Shown here one piece after another: positions 9,339 through 19,405 of a DNA stretch of 64,000 nt (its first letter is position 1; every line of letters begins with the position of its first letter). The stretch comes from Bacteroidaceae bacterium (lineage in GTDB: Bacteria; Bacteroidota; Bacteroidia; Bacteroidales; Bacteroidaceae). A program made the position numbers and the translations under genes. The stretch spans positions 375,278-439,277 of the forward strand of contig CABIVS010000005.1 of the NCBI GenBank assembly GCA_902362375.1, written 5' to 3'. The notes under the pieces are model-generated. The model made no database searches. It was not told where the DNA came from and was given only the letters and a program-made list of their open reading frames with translations.

Positions 9339-11054
9339 TTATCTGGTATAAACAAACTCTGTACGCAATCCTCTATGATCGAAAATCCGATCGGAAATCC
9401 ATCCTGGAAAAACAATATCCGATGTTTCCGCATTCTCCCCTATTATCTGGCAACTTTTCACCGTTGTATTTGGCGACAAGGTATAAAGAGTGAGATCCAA
9501 ACGATCTTTTGTATCCTTCTCGCTCGGGAAAGGTGTCCATGTGTATCCGGGATGTGTGACAGGATTCGGATGTATTGTCCTGTATGCATCGCCTTGCATA
9601 CCACCTTCCCACAATGAACGGGTCGTGGGCCACTGTACCACATAAGGAACAATGCCTGCCGATTGAGCATCTACAGTCCAATCAAGCCATGAAGGTTCGT
9701 TGAAATCACCTGAAAGGGAAATAAATGGAGTAGTAGCCGAAGCTAGGTCTTCCAATAATTTGTCCACCATTGCCTGACGCGCTTCTTTATTTACTTTTAC
9801 CACATAATCGACATCGTCCGTGCCGGGATATCCTTTATACTCGATGCCATTCAATTGATAAGGACCGTAAGGATAGAAAGCACCATGACAATTCATCACT
9901 AACGCGACAATTCCCTCACCCAAGTCGATATAAACTCCATATTCATTTGGAGTAGTCCCTGAAAACGGATAACGCGATATGATACTACATTTCCCTTGTC
10001 CATTGTTGGAATGAGTATGTATATAAAGTCCCTGTGCTTTTATTTCAGCTTCAGAAAGCTTACTACATTCCTGCGCACAAAGTACATCCACATCTATCTT
10101 GTTAAAATAGTCTATGACTGTAGAAGTCGCTTTACCCCATAAATTCTGGGTTGCAAGTTTCAGAGTCTTAGGAACAACGCGTGTTGCCCAAGTAGCAGTA
10201 ATTTTCCCGTTTGCATCGGCTGCTATTTCAATATAATAGGTCTTTCCTCCACCAACATTAAGCGCAAGACCTACCGGCACTGCCACTGGTATATCCTGAT
10301 TCCCTGAAACTGGATCTGTTATATGCAAAGTGGCATTCATTCCGAATAAGTTAGCACACATATCTGGAAGCATATAGCATATACCTTCCTGAGGTACATA
10401 CTGATAAGTTGTTCTGTCAGCTACTGGAAGCTTCTCATACTCATTATAATATTGCGGCTCAATATGAGGATAAGGAACAGAAGATACAGCATTCGTATAA
10501 GTCATAGAATTCACTATAATATCTGAAGCAGTATCCGGATCTTTCTCAAGCACTATTCTGGATGCACGTGGGGAAAGAGTAACTTGCACCGATGACGTAG
10601 AAGCAGCTACACGGAGTGTGCCATCTTGTTCACCTTTGCTGACAAGCATTGTCATAGGATCAGTTAACGGCAATTGCGGAGAATATGCTTCTAAATCCCA
10701 ATAAGTATCACCGGAAGTTAACGTAGGAAACGTATTATCAGCTGTAGTAAACAAAAACAGGAATCGATAAATGATACCTTTAGTTACAGAAAGTTTTATT
10801 TCATTTGTCACATCACCTACATTTCCAACTCGTTCAAACAGATAATTATACTGGTCATCAAAACAGAATATTTTCCATTTCATTCCGTCCAAAGACACAG
10901 AGGATCTGGTAGGACTCCCTCCATCCATATTTAAACTGAAACATATTTCTTTTATGTCTCCCTCTTTCTGCTCATCACTTACATATCCCTCAGCACAAGC
11001 CGTGAACAAGCTAGAAATCATCAGGAGAATCACTAATAAGGTATTCTTTAGCAT
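9339..11054 (-). CDS. Surface lipoprotein: fimbrillin-like N-domain + endonuclease/exonuclease/phosphatase domain
   Basis: A 571-residue protein with lipobox FTAC (C20). Residues ~30-295 resemble the beta-rich fimbrillin-like modules of Bacteroidetes surface proteins (SPRASRIVL, YMLP, GKTYYIEI). Residues ~297-571 form an EEP domain: QNLW (N304), CAQE (E329), NCHG (H390), GDFN (D450, N452), DRLD (518-521) and a final DHRG (H560). These match metal-dependent phosphodiesterases of the DNase I/sphingomyelinase superfamily, with the catalytic set apparently complete. It occupies the place where PULs carry surface glycan-binding proteins or endo-enzymes. Substrate could be extracellular DNA, a phospholipid or a phosphodiester-linked glycan; the sequence does not decide. 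Confidence 0.8.
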   Translation of the reverse strand: MLKNTLLVILLMISSLFTACAEGYVSDEQKEGDIKEICFSLNMDGGSPTRSSVSLDGMKWKIFCFDDQYNYLFERVGNVGDVTNEIKLSVTKGIIYRFLFLFTTADNTFPTLTSGDTYWDLEAYSPQLPLTDPMTMLVSKGEQDGTLRVAASTSSVQVTLSPRASRIVLEKDPDTASDIIVNSMTYTNAVSSVPYPHIEPQYYNEYEKLPVADRTTYQYVPQEGICYMLPDMCANLFGMNATLHITDPVSGNQDIPVAVPVGLALNVGGGKTYYIEIAADANGKITATWATRVVPKTLKLATQNLWGKATSTVIDYFNKIDVDVLCAQECSKLSEAEIKAQGLYIHTHSNNGQGKCSIISRYPFSGTTPNEYGVYIDLGEGIVALVMNCHGAFYPYGPYQLNGIEYKGYPGTDDVDYVVKVNKEARQAMVDKLLEDLASATTPFISLSGDFNEPSWLDWTVDAQSAGIVPYVVQWPTTRSLWEGGMQGDAYRTIHPNPVTHPGYTWTPFPSEKDTKDRLDLTLYTLSPNTTVKSCQIIGENAETSDIVFPGWISDRIFDHRGLRTEFVYTR

Positions 11055-11108
11055 TGTCTTACAAATTTAATCATTATATTAGAAGATATCAACCGATAAA
11101 TATGCAAA

Positions 11109-12965
11109 TCAATTCCAACCTGCCTTATCACGGATACATCTGTAAGGGATTCCATATTCCTTTTTCACTACCCATGCACTACCAAAAGTCTGGTCCTGTA
11201 CGGTAAGATCTGACAATTTTATATTTACCCAGGCAACATTTGGCCACGTACCAAAAGCTGCCAAATCTTTTAAATTCGCCTTTGTTGATGGATAACCTGC
11301 AAGTATACGCATATAAGTACCTTCCCCCACCGGTTCAAACCAACGATAGGCATATACTGATTCAGAAACCTGAGATTTGAGATTCTTACCTACCCACGAA
11401 ATATAATCTTCCGCCTCCTTATCATTCAAAGTAGACCACCCCTCCGGACACGGATTTACGGCAACATCATTATTAATCGAAGACATATTTGCGCTAAACG
11501 TATATCCCTCAGCACCACAGAAATAAGCCCTATCTACACTGTTATGTGTAAGATAGGTAGACTGTTTAGCATGAATAGGTGAGTAAAGTTTAGTGCCCCA
11601 TGATAGACAAGGAAGAGGAGTTCCAGGATACGGATCAATAAACCCTATCACAAGTAAATTTTCATCCGATACTGCTCCATTAAGGTATGTAACCGCATAC
11701 TGATAAGAGTTTCCTGGACGTCCTGTCACTGTATAAACAATTTCGTGACGATAAAGCCCACTACCTGCAGCTATGGTAGATGAAGAGATCGTAAGCCATG
11801 AAGGCAGACTTCCATCATACAATGCTTCCAAAGCAGCGGAGTGATAATCCGTAACAACACGTTTTATAGTATATGGCATTGTGGCATCAACTCCAATTTT
11901 TATATAAGTTCCCTTAATCTCGGTACCTGCTATAATTTTAGCATTATCATCCATAACAGAAATCCCATTTTCAACTGTTACCCAGTCAATAGATGTACCA
12001 TCTTTCCATTCCTCTACTGATACCTCAAAGCCTGCAGAACCTGCTATACGTTTTGTATTAAGCTGATACAAGTAGTTAGCCTCAACGTTAATATCAGATG
12101 CAAGATTAAGATATAGAGTCGGACCTGCCGTATTGGTATTAGCAAGTTTGGTCGTAGCCCATACAACTGTCTTTTCATTCTGGTCAAGAGTTGACGTCAA
12201 CTGAGTCGGATAAAGATAGAAACTCTTTCCATCATTAACTAAATCAGCTGCCGGTATTTCCAGAACATCAGCAGATATATTGCCTGCATTTCCACTTACA
12301 TCACCAATGAATCCTTGAGTATATCTATTTTTGATATACACTTTATCAAGAACTACTCCTGATTCAGCCGGATCATTCAACAAATCAAATCTGGCTACGC
12401 GTCTTTTAAGTTTTACATCAACTTGATTATCGGAAGATTCTACATCAGCAATAGTTACGTACTCTTTTCCATCAGTTCTAACATTAGACATAACAAATGG
12501 AGGATTTAACTTGCCATTCTCAACAATAGTTTTGCTTTTTAGTAAATCATTGATTGTATTTGACTCACTCATACTGGGAAAATTATTCTCATCTTCACTC
12601 TCTACAATAACGAACCTCTTTTCTCCCCCAGTCGAAGAAGTTAATTCTAAGGTATATGATCTTGTATTGCCACTTTCAGCTACAAAACTAGCCGCTGCAT
12701 AATTGAGAACATATCTCTGCTCATATTTTCCTTCCTTATTAAATTGATAGAAAGCAATCTTGTCTCTGGAACTTCCATTCTCATCACCAAGCCCCGTAGC
12801 TCTGGTAAGAAATGCTCCAGGAACATGCAAATTAAATATTATTTCTCCTTTGCTTAAAGGTAAATCATTGGGAGTATCGTCGTTTTTTTGACAACCAGCA
12901 AATACGATTGCTGATAGCATTACCAAATGCAGATAAAATAGCCTTAAGTAAATCGGGTTTTTCAT
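11109..12965 (-). CDS. Fimbrillin-like/FISUMP-type surface lipoprotein
   Basis: A 618-residue protein with lipobox FAGC (C25). The N-terminal ~320 residues look like the same fimbrillin-like fold as the next gene (KRRVARFDLL, FYLYPTQL, ANYLYQLN). A central Ig-like stretch (~330-445) follows. The C-terminus carries NPCPEGWSTLNDKEAEDYISW and ends IPYRCIRD, the hallmarks of FISUMP-type domains. No catalytic motif is visible. Its place after SusCD and a DUF1735-type lipoprotein suggests a surface glycan-binding protein, which is inference. It starts 73 bp after a stem-loop, so expression may be stepped down relative to SusCD. Confidence 0.65.
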   Translation of the reverse strand: MKNPIYLRLFYLHLVMLSAIVFAGCQKNDDTPNDLPLSKGEIIFNLHVPGAFLTRATGLGDENGSSRDKIAFYQFNKEGKYEQRYVLNYAAASFVAESGNTRSYTLELTSSTGGEKRFVIVESEDENNFPSMSESNTINDLLKSKTIVENGKLNPPFVMSNVRTDGKEYVTIADVESSDNQVDVKLKRRVARFDLLNDPAESGVVLDKVYIKNRYTQGFIGDVSGNAGNISADVLEIPAADLVNDGKSFYLYPTQLTSTLDQNEKTVVWATTKLANTNTAGPTLYLNLASDINVEANYLYQLNTKRIAGSAGFEVSVEEWKDGTSIDWVTVENGISVMDDNAKIIAGTEIKGTYIKIGVDATMPYTIKRVVTDYHSAALEALYDGSLPSWLTISSSTIAAGSGLYRHEIVYTVTGRPGNSYQYAVTYLNGAVSDENLLVIGFIDPYPGTPLPCLSWGTKLYSPIHAKQSTYLTHNSVDRAYFCGAEGYTFSANMSSINNDVAVNPCPEGWSTLNDKEAEDYISWVGKNLKSQVSESVYAYRWFEPVGEGTYMRILAGYPSTKANLKDLAAFGTWPNVAWVNIKLSDLTVQDQTFGSAWVVKKEYGIPYRCIRDKAGWN

Positions 12966-13038
12966 AAAAATATTGTTTAATTCAAGTTGAGAAAGTTGAG
13001 TTGTCTAATAATTCAATCAAAAAGATATGTATAGAGGT

Positions 13039-13080
13039 AAAGAGGTTGCTCTCAAATTCGGATTTGAGTCCAACCTCTTT
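13039..13080 (-). terminator. Long stem-loop between two PUL A genes
   Basis: Arms AAAGAGGTTG (13039-13048) and CAACCTCTTT (13071-13080) are perfectly complementary. An inner CTCAAA/TTTGAG stem is separated from them by a 2-nt internal loop. There is no long U-tract on either strand, so attenuation or mRNA processing/stabilisation of the upstream SusCD message is as likely as full termination. Confidence 0.55.
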
Positions 13081-13102
13081 CCATTCTAATTAAAAGTAGA
13101 AT

Positions 13103-14152
13103 TTAATCCCATTGAATTTGCTGATCTTCATCAGGAATTAATGTATTCAAGTCACGTTGCATACTCAATGTACCTTCCACTTTGTACTTTAACGGATTCC
13201 CTGGACTAAGTGTACTATCTTCAAACTCATAAGCCAAATAAAGTGTAATATAAGTATGCTCCAAATAAGGTTTTGCCGCATCCTTTTCTGTATCGACCAT
13301 GTAGTAAGCTTGAAGTTCTACAGTTTCACCATAATCATTTTTTCCTTTAGATATTTCAAATTTGTTTTGATCTTGCCTATCTGTATATAGTCGCAGTTTC
13401 TTTTTCACCGGATTTATTTCTTCATCAGTAAACTCTATAAATAATTTATAGTCTTTCCGATCTAAATATTCCCCATCTCTAAGTCCCATATAAATGAAAA
13501 TTGTTTTATCATCATGTACATAAGCTTTACATTGAGTCTTAGTAAAAGCAGCACTCTGACCATCCAAGTAAATCAAATAGTTACTGCCACTGTAAGTACC
13601 AGAATAATCATTAAACGGAGTAATATTCAATAAAGCTTTCCGATAGTGCTTACGAGGATTTACCTGATAATTATATGAGGGATCATCCATAATAGATAAA
13701 GGTAGAATCCATTTATCTGACATATCTATAGGATTACCTCCCTCGGCTCCACCTAGGGTTAAATCAATAGGCAATACACCTATACTCTCACCTGCTGGTA
13801 TTTCTACACTCTCTGGTGTTGTGTAATATTGCGACTCCAACAATTGGTAATAGAGTTTATCGCGTTGGCCATAACGCTCTTCATTCAATGTATTCAATGT
13901 ATCTTTATCTAAAGCAACATGAATAGTCCGGTCTTGAGTATTTGCAGTAGAACCACTTAAAAGAATAGGAAGATTATATGTCACCACACCTCCAGGTTTA
14001 TAACGCACATAAACAGAAGTTACTCCATCACTATTCGGTACAGCTTTAAAAGAAGCCAATTGCACAAATTGTTCATCTTCCCATTCATTATTGCATGAAG
14101 TACAGCATATTGCTGTTATCATCGCTAGAAAAAAGTATTGTATTTTTTTCAT
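13103..14152 (-). CDS. DUF1735-type surface lipoprotein (probable glycan-binding protein)
   Basis: Translation is taken from the ATG at 14152; the longer frame opens with TTG at 14164. The result is 349 residues with lipobox CTSC (C20). Beta-rich repeats (VYVRYKPGGVVTYNLPILLSG, SVEIPAGESIGVLPIDLTL, WILPLSIMDDPSYN) match the DUF1735-type domains often encoded just after SusD. The C-terminal half (SGTYSGSNYLIYLDG...) is a second sandwich domain. It is encoded 22 bp after SusD and probably sits on the outer surface to hold the glycan. No enzymatic motif is seen. Confidence 0.75.
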   Translation of the reverse strand: MKKIQYFFLAMITAICCTSCNNEWEDEQFVQLASFKAVPNSDGVTSVYVRYKPGGVVTYNLPILLSGSTANTQDRTIHVALDKDTLNTLNEERYGQRDKLYYQLLESQYYTTPESVEIPAGESIGVLPIDLTLGGAEGGNPIDMSDKWILPLSIMDDPSYNYQVNPRKHYRKALLNITPFNDYSGTYSGSNYLIYLDGQSAAFTKTQCKAYVHDDKTIFIYMGLRDGEYLDRKDYKLFIEFTDEEINPVKKKLRLYTDRQDQNKFEISKGKNDYGETVELQAYYMVDTEKDAAKPYLEHTYITLYLAYEFEDSTLSPGNPLKYKVEGTLSMQRDLNTLIPDEDQQIQWD

Positions 14153-14174
14153 TTTTATATGCAAATTATTGAGT

Positions 14175-16253
14175 TTATTCAGGATCAGTCCAACCAGGGT
14201 TTTGAGTTAGCAGCGCATTACGTTTCATCGCATAATGATGAATGGGCCAGAACCACATTTTAGTAGTGAAGATTGCAGGTAATGAAGGTATTTCAACCGG
14301 TTTATGAAATGCATCCGGATTTGAGCTACCAACATAAATATTACATCCATAAACAGGAGTAGATTCTTCAAAAGGAGCATCACACCAACGGCGCAAATCA
14401 AAATAACGATGTCCTTCTGCAAACAACTCTATTTGACGTTCACGTTTCAACTTCATACGGAATTGTTCCCGATCACCATACACGTCATAATCCGGTAATC
14501 CTGCGCGGATACGTACAGGTTGTATCCCTTTCTTTAATTCAGTTTCTGTACGTTGAATTGTGTACGTTTTTTCACCATTCCAAGAAGGTATTTCATGCAC
14601 ATTTTCCAATTCATTTAGTGCTTCCGCATAAATCAAAAGAACTTCGGCATAACGAATATCAGGAGCAGTCTTCGCTTGTACGCGGCTGACATCATACGTT
14701 TTTTCAGAATCAGCTCTATCATGTGGATTTACAAATTTCTTAATGCCAATACCAGTATGTAACCAATAAGCCCCTGCCTTATATCCGTCTGGCTTATCTC
14801 TATAATAGAAAATCTGTACATTCGTTTTCTCTCCTTTATCTGTATTTGCATTCAGCATATGCCAAATACTACCATTATAACCAACCGAGGCATAAAAACG
14901 AGGCTCACGAGCTGCATATTGTTTAGAAACCCCAGTTCCCATTGAACCTAATTCCGGATATTCTGCAAGTTCATTCTGTGTTATCACACCAGAGGGACGT
15001 GCTTCGACATCATAGCGGCTTGGATCAGTATATCCCTCCCTGCCTTGATACATACTGTTCATACCAGGACAATCTGCACCGTCTTTCATGTAATAAGCAT
15101 CGCACTGCTTTTGTGTTATACCATGGTAATTGTATCCTCCACCTTGCGAACGAGGCAACTGATGAATCACCATGATATCAATGCCTTCATTTCCTTGATT
15201 GGAACCTCTGGTATAAATCAATTCATCATTACCATACGCAATAGCCGTTCCATCAAACAAGGAACGATATGACAGGAACGGGTCAATGTTCTGCCAACCT
15301 TTCGGCCAAGGATTTGAATGAAAAGTCCCATTATCATCTGGAGGAGTAATAGTTGCAGGCTCTGCAATATCACCATTTTCTTTAGCATATACTACGTACA
15401 AATTATATTTTCCCAACTCCATCACATCTTTAGCAGCAGCAGCAGCTCTCGCCCATTTTACCTCATCATAAGTAGATGAGAGTAGTTGTCTTCCCTCTTT
15501 ATCTACCATTGCGGTAAGTACTTCTGATGGAGCTTTTCCATTATACAATGGACTTGCAGCATACAATAGTACTCTGGCACGAAGTGCTAACGCAGCACCA
15601 CGCGTAGGGCGAGCCACTTCTTGCAACCCCCGATCATCAGGAAGCTGGGCAGCAGCTTTTACTAGTTCATTAGATATATAATCTGCACATTCATCATAAG
15701 TATTTCGTGGTTGAGCTATTTCATCATAATCTTTTGTATAATCAACTCCTTCATCAGGAAGAATAGGAACCGGACCAAAAGAGCGAATTAACATCCAATA
15801 GAAATAACCCCTCAAAAAATGAGCCTGACCTTTTAAATCAGCAATTTCCGTTGCGGTGAATTGCGTACTCGTATCAATGTGATTCAGGAATATAGATGCT
15901 TGACGAATACCTTTATAAGCAGCCTGCCAAATATACAAACTATTTCCGCTGCCTAAACCTTTCTCAGTGTACCTACCATATTTCCAATCGACATAATCAC
16001 CATCGCCATAATACATATCATCTGCAAAATTAAATGGTACACTCTTTTTACTACATACCTGCTGCAGATAATTATTTCCTAAAAATGAATAAGCATATGC
16101 TAACCACTGATTAGTGTAGTCTCTATCTGAGAAAACATCTTCAATAGTAGTACGTTCGTCAAAGATGTAATCTGAGTCCAGATAATCGGTACATCCTGTC
16201 AAAGTAGTACCAAGTCCTGTCACAAAACACAAAATTATAATAATATTTTTCAT
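14175..16253 (-). CDS. SusD/RagB-family starch-binding-like lipoprotein (PUL A)
   Basis: A 692-residue lipoprotein (TLTGC, C21) with the SusD layout: TPR-like helices (GQAHFLRGYFYWMLIRSFGPVPIL around 143-166; RGAALALRARVLLYAASPLYNG) and a C-terminal RERQIELFAEGHRYFDLRRW motif typical of the RagB/SusD family. It forms the lid over the SusC barrel and binds incoming oligosaccharides at the cell surface. It is encoded 11 bp after its SusC partner. At 692 residues it is somewhat long for the family, suggesting insertions in the ligand-binding face. Confidence 0.95.
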   Translation of the reverse strand: MKNIIIILCFVTGLGTTLTGCTDYLDSDYIFDERTTIEDVFSDRDYTNQWLAYAYSFLGNNYLQQVCSKKSVPFNFADDMYYGDGDYVDWKYGRYTEKGLGSGNSLYIWQAAYKGIRQASIFLNHIDTSTQFTATEIADLKGQAHFLRGYFYWMLIRSFGPVPILPDEGVDYTKDYDEIAQPRNTYDECADYISNELVKAAAQLPDDRGLQEVARPTRGAALALRARVLLYAASPLYNGKAPSEVLTAMVDKEGRQLLSSTYDEVKWARAAAAAKDVMELGKYNLYVVYAKENGDIAEPATITPPDDNGTFHSNPWPKGWQNIDPFLSYRSLFDGTAIAYGNDELIYTRGSNQGNEGIDIMVIHQLPRSQGGGYNYHGITQKQCDAYYMKDGADCPGMNSMYQGREGYTDPSRYDVEARPSGVITQNELAEYPELGSMGTGVSKQYAAREPRFYASVGYNGSIWHMLNANTDKGEKTNVQIFYYRDKPDGYKAGAYWLHTGIGIKKFVNPHDRADSEKTYDVSRVQAKTAPDIRYAEVLLIYAEALNELENVHEIPSWNGEKTYTIQRTETELKKGIQPVRIRAGLPDYDVYGDREQFRMKLKRERQIELFAEGHRYFDLRRWCDAPFEESTPVYGCNIYVGSSNPDAFHKPVEIPSLPAIFTTKMWFWPIHHYAMKRNALLTQNPGWTDPE

Positions 16254-16264
16254 ATTTCTACTGT

Positions 16265-19200
16265 TTATAGATTAACCGATACTCCCATAGAGAAAGTTTT
16301 GCTCAATGGATATTTCTTTCCATCCGAACTACCCAATTCTGGATCCCAAAGTTTGAATTTAGAGAAAGTAAGCAAATTAGTTCCTACAAAGAATATCCGT
16401 ACCTGATTAAGACGAATTTTGTTTACTAAAGTCTTTGGAAGTGTATATCCAATATCTAATGTCTTCAAACGTAAATACGCACCATTTCTCAACCAATAAT
16501 CCGATGTCTGATAATTATTCGGATTTTCTCCATAAGTCAAACGGGGAAATTCTGCATTGGTGTCTTCATTCTCTCCCAAAATCCAACGATTACCACTAGC
16601 CATTTCTTTTAACACATTTCCCCAGCCATCACCACCACTAAACATATGTACGGTAGTACCATTTATAAAGAAAGTTGATTTTCCAGCCCCTTGAAAATGC
16701 ACATTTACATCTAATCCTTTCCATTTAGCAGAAAGTCCAAAACCATAAATTAAATTCGGCTTCACTGTAGCTCCAATAGCCACTTTATCATTATCATCTA
16801 TGATACCATCACCATTAACATCCTTATATTTAATATCCCCCGGCATGAGTTCATATATATCATCTTTTGTGAATCCATTTTGAGTCTTTGTATATTTGAA
16901 TTCCTGCTTCGGGCTATTCCGAATTTCTTCATAGTCCTTAAACAGTCCTAGAGCAATAAAACCTTTAGCCTGATTAACCCGATGACCTTCATCCAATTTA
17001 TACGTATAAATTGTATTTTCTTCATCTCTCTCCAAAATCTCGTTCTTACTATAAGTAATATTACCACGCAACGTAAAATCGACTTTACCTATTTTCTGTT
17101 TGAAAGTAAAGTTTCCATCAAAACCTTGAGATTTCACCTTACCTACGTTTGCCTTTGGATTATTCTCTATTCCGACCATATATGGAATAGATTTGCGTTC
17201 CATATAGATCCCTTCACGGCGTTCATGGAAATAATCAATAGCACCCGATAGTTTATCATCAAACAAAGAGAAATCAAGTCCTAAGTCTTGTTTAGTCGCT
17301 ACTTCCCATGAAACAGTAGGAGAAGCAACTGTTGCATAATATTTACCAGTCCAAGTCCCTGGATTATCTGGATTTTGAGCAGATACATCTATAAAATTAA
17401 ATGAACCACCATCCTTTATATCATATAAGTAAGGAAAACGGATATCTTTTCCCAAATAATCATTACCCGTCTTTCCATACGAATAGCGGATTTTTAACAT
17501 ATTCAGCCATTTTCCTGCGCGCTTCTTAATAAATGATTCTTCAGCTACATTCCACGCTCCCGAAATAGCCGGGAAAAAGCCAAAACGGTAGTCTTTATGG
17601 AAATTTTCAGAACCTGTATATCCAAAATTGAAATCAATAAAATAACGATAACTCCAGTTGTAATTGAAACGTCCTGCTAATCCTTGATTACGTTGTGCCA
17701 TACCAGTCTTTAGATCTGTTCCCAAGTTCTGCGTAAACACCTTGGAAGATTGTGTATATTTCAGAACTCCTCCGACATGATGATTTCCAAAACCACGATC
17801 ATAATGTAATTCCCATTCAAAAAATTCTCGCCTATCACCTTCCGAATTTGAAGTTTGTTCCATTGGCTTTTCCTTTCTCACTTCCTGCATATGTAAAGAG
17901 CCATCTGGTTGTCGATAACGGTCAGCTTTATATAGTGCAGGAGATTTATAACGTTTAATCCAGTTGGAATTATTAGTATCATATCCAAATTTTCCAATAA
18001 ATCGTAAACCTTTCGTGATGAAATCCAGCTTTTGTTCCAACGTCACATTTGTCTGAATATTATTTTTCCAGCTTTCATTAAATCCAGTCATCGTTGCTTG
18101 TACCCAAGGATTCAGATTATCATCTTGATTAGACCAAGTAGGAATCTTTCCATCAGAATAAGTAACAGGCATCATAATTGAATTATATCCCATCAGCGCT
18201 GTCCAAATAGCATCTGTCCCGGAACCTGGATCATTTTGTTTACGTAACGACCCAGAAACACCCACTTTTAATAAAGTTGTTTTCGTAATATCAATATCAA
18301 CATTCATGCGATAAGTCCATTTCCGATAATTTGCGTTGGTGTTATAATCCTTCATTGTTTTATCCACCTTATACATACCTTGTTGATCCTGATAACTTCC
18401 TGAAACAAAGTACCGCGCAGTTTTTCCACCACCACTTAAATTCAACGTAGCACGTGAACTCCAAGCACCATCACGCATCATAACATCCATCCAATCAACA
18501 TTTGGAAAACGATCCGGATCCAATCCTGTACGAAATAGTTCCAACTCCGACGCAGAATATAGAGCATCCTGATTACGTGTCAACCTAGCCTCATTTGCCA
18601 TAGAAGCGTACGTATATCCGTCCACAAAGTCTGGTACCTGAGTAAAAGTACTATAAAACCCTTCTACCTTTGCATTAATATTAATCTTACTCTCTTTACC
18701 ACGTTTAGTATTAATCAATACAACTCCATTAGCACCTTTGCTACCATAAATGGCAGTAGCTGAAGCATCTTTCAAAACTGTAAAAGACTCAATATCTTCC
18801 ACATTCACTTCATCAATATCACGTTCAAAGCCATCAACTAATACCAAAGCAGCCGTACTAGCACCAAATGTAGAAATACTACGTATCCAGAATTCAGACA
18901 CACTACCAGGACGGCCTGAAGTTTGCATAGCCATAACACCAGGAACAACACCTGCTAAACCGTCAGCAACCGATGTAGAAGGTACAGATTTCAACGCATC
19001 TATATCTACATTAGTGATAGCACCAGTTACGGCTATCTTTTTCTGTGCCCCTGTACCAGTTACCACTACTTCATCAATAATAGTAGAAGAAGATTCTTTC
19101 ATGGTAACATTCACCACACGTTGCTCCTTTACCAAAACCTCTTGGGTCTCGTATCCAATATACGAAAAGACCAATTTATTGTAAGGAGGCATCTTAATTG

Positions 19201-19402
19201 TATACTTACCATTTATATCAGTAATAACACCAAGTCCCGGCATATTCTGGATAGAAATGTTCACACCGATCATAGGTTCTTTATTCCCATCGGTCACAAC
19301 TCCTGTTACCTCTATATTTCCTTGTGCCTGCACACCCAAAGAAAATCCGAGTAACATCAATATAAATAAGAAATTTCTCATCATAGAATGTGTGTTTATC
19401 AT
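16265..19402 (-). CDS. SusC/RagA-family TonB-dependent transporter (PUL A)
   Basis: A 1045-residue outer-membrane transporter. A signal peptide ends at VQAQ; ATGs at 19402, 19384 and 19381 are all possible, the last two giving the most typical signal. Residues ~28-110 are a carboxypeptidase-D-like regulatory domain (VTGVVTDGNKEPMIGVNI, YIGYETQEV). The TonB-dependent plug follows (DEVVVTGTGAQKK, VLKDASATAIYGSKGANGVVLI), then a ~700-residue beta-barrel. It imports oligosaccharides with the SusD encoded 11 bp downstream. It follows the NHL protein gene by 3 bp, so the operon is tightly coupled. Confidence 0.97.
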   Translation of the reverse strand: MINTHSMMRNFLFILMLLGFSLGVQAQGNIEVTGVVTDGNKEPMIGVNISIQNMPGLGVITDINGKYTIKMPPYNKLVFSYIGYETQEVLVKEQRVVNVTMKESSSTIIDEVVVTGTGAQKKIAVTGAITNVDIDALKSVPSTSVADGLAGVVPGVMAMQTSGRPGSVSEFWIRSISTFGASTAALVLVDGFERDIDEVNVEDIESFTVLKDASATAIYGSKGANGVVLINTKRGKESKININAKVEGFYSTFTQVPDFVDGYTYASMANEARLTRNQDALYSASELELFRTGLDPDRFPNVDWMDVMMRDGAWSSRATLNLSGGGKTARYFVSGSYQDQQGMYKVDKTMKDYNTNANYRKWTYRMNVDIDITKTTLLKVGVSGSLRKQNDPGSGTDAIWTALMGYNSIMMPVTYSDGKIPTWSNQDDNLNPWVQATMTGFNESWKNNIQTNVTLEQKLDFITKGLRFIGKFGYDTNNSNWIKRYKSPALYKADRYRQPDGSLHMQEVRKEKPMEQTSNSEGDRREFFEWELHYDRGFGNHHVGGVLKYTQSSKVFTQNLGTDLKTGMAQRNQGLAGRFNYNWSYRYFIDFNFGYTGSENFHKDYRFGFFPAISGAWNVAEESFIKKRAGKWLNMLKIRYSYGKTGNDYLGKDIRFPYLYDIKDGGSFNFIDVSAQNPDNPGTWTGKYYATVASPTVSWEVATKQDLGLDFSLFDDKLSGAIDYFHERREGIYMERKSIPYMVGIENNPKANVGKVKSQGFDGNFTFKQKIGKVDFTLRGNITYSKNEILERDEENTIYTYKLDEGHRVNQAKGFIALGLFKDYEEIRNSPKQEFKYTKTQNGFTKDDIYELMPGDIKYKDVNGDGIIDDNDKVAIGATVKPNLIYGFGLSAKWKGLDVNVHFQGAGKSTFFINGTTVHMFSGGDGWGNVLKEMASGNRWILGENEDTNAEFPRLTYGENPNNYQTSDYWLRNGAYLRLKTLDIGYTLPKTLVNKIRLNQVRIFFVGTNLLTFSKFKLWDPELGSSDGKKYPLSKTFSMGVSVNL

Positions 19403-19405
19403 TTA

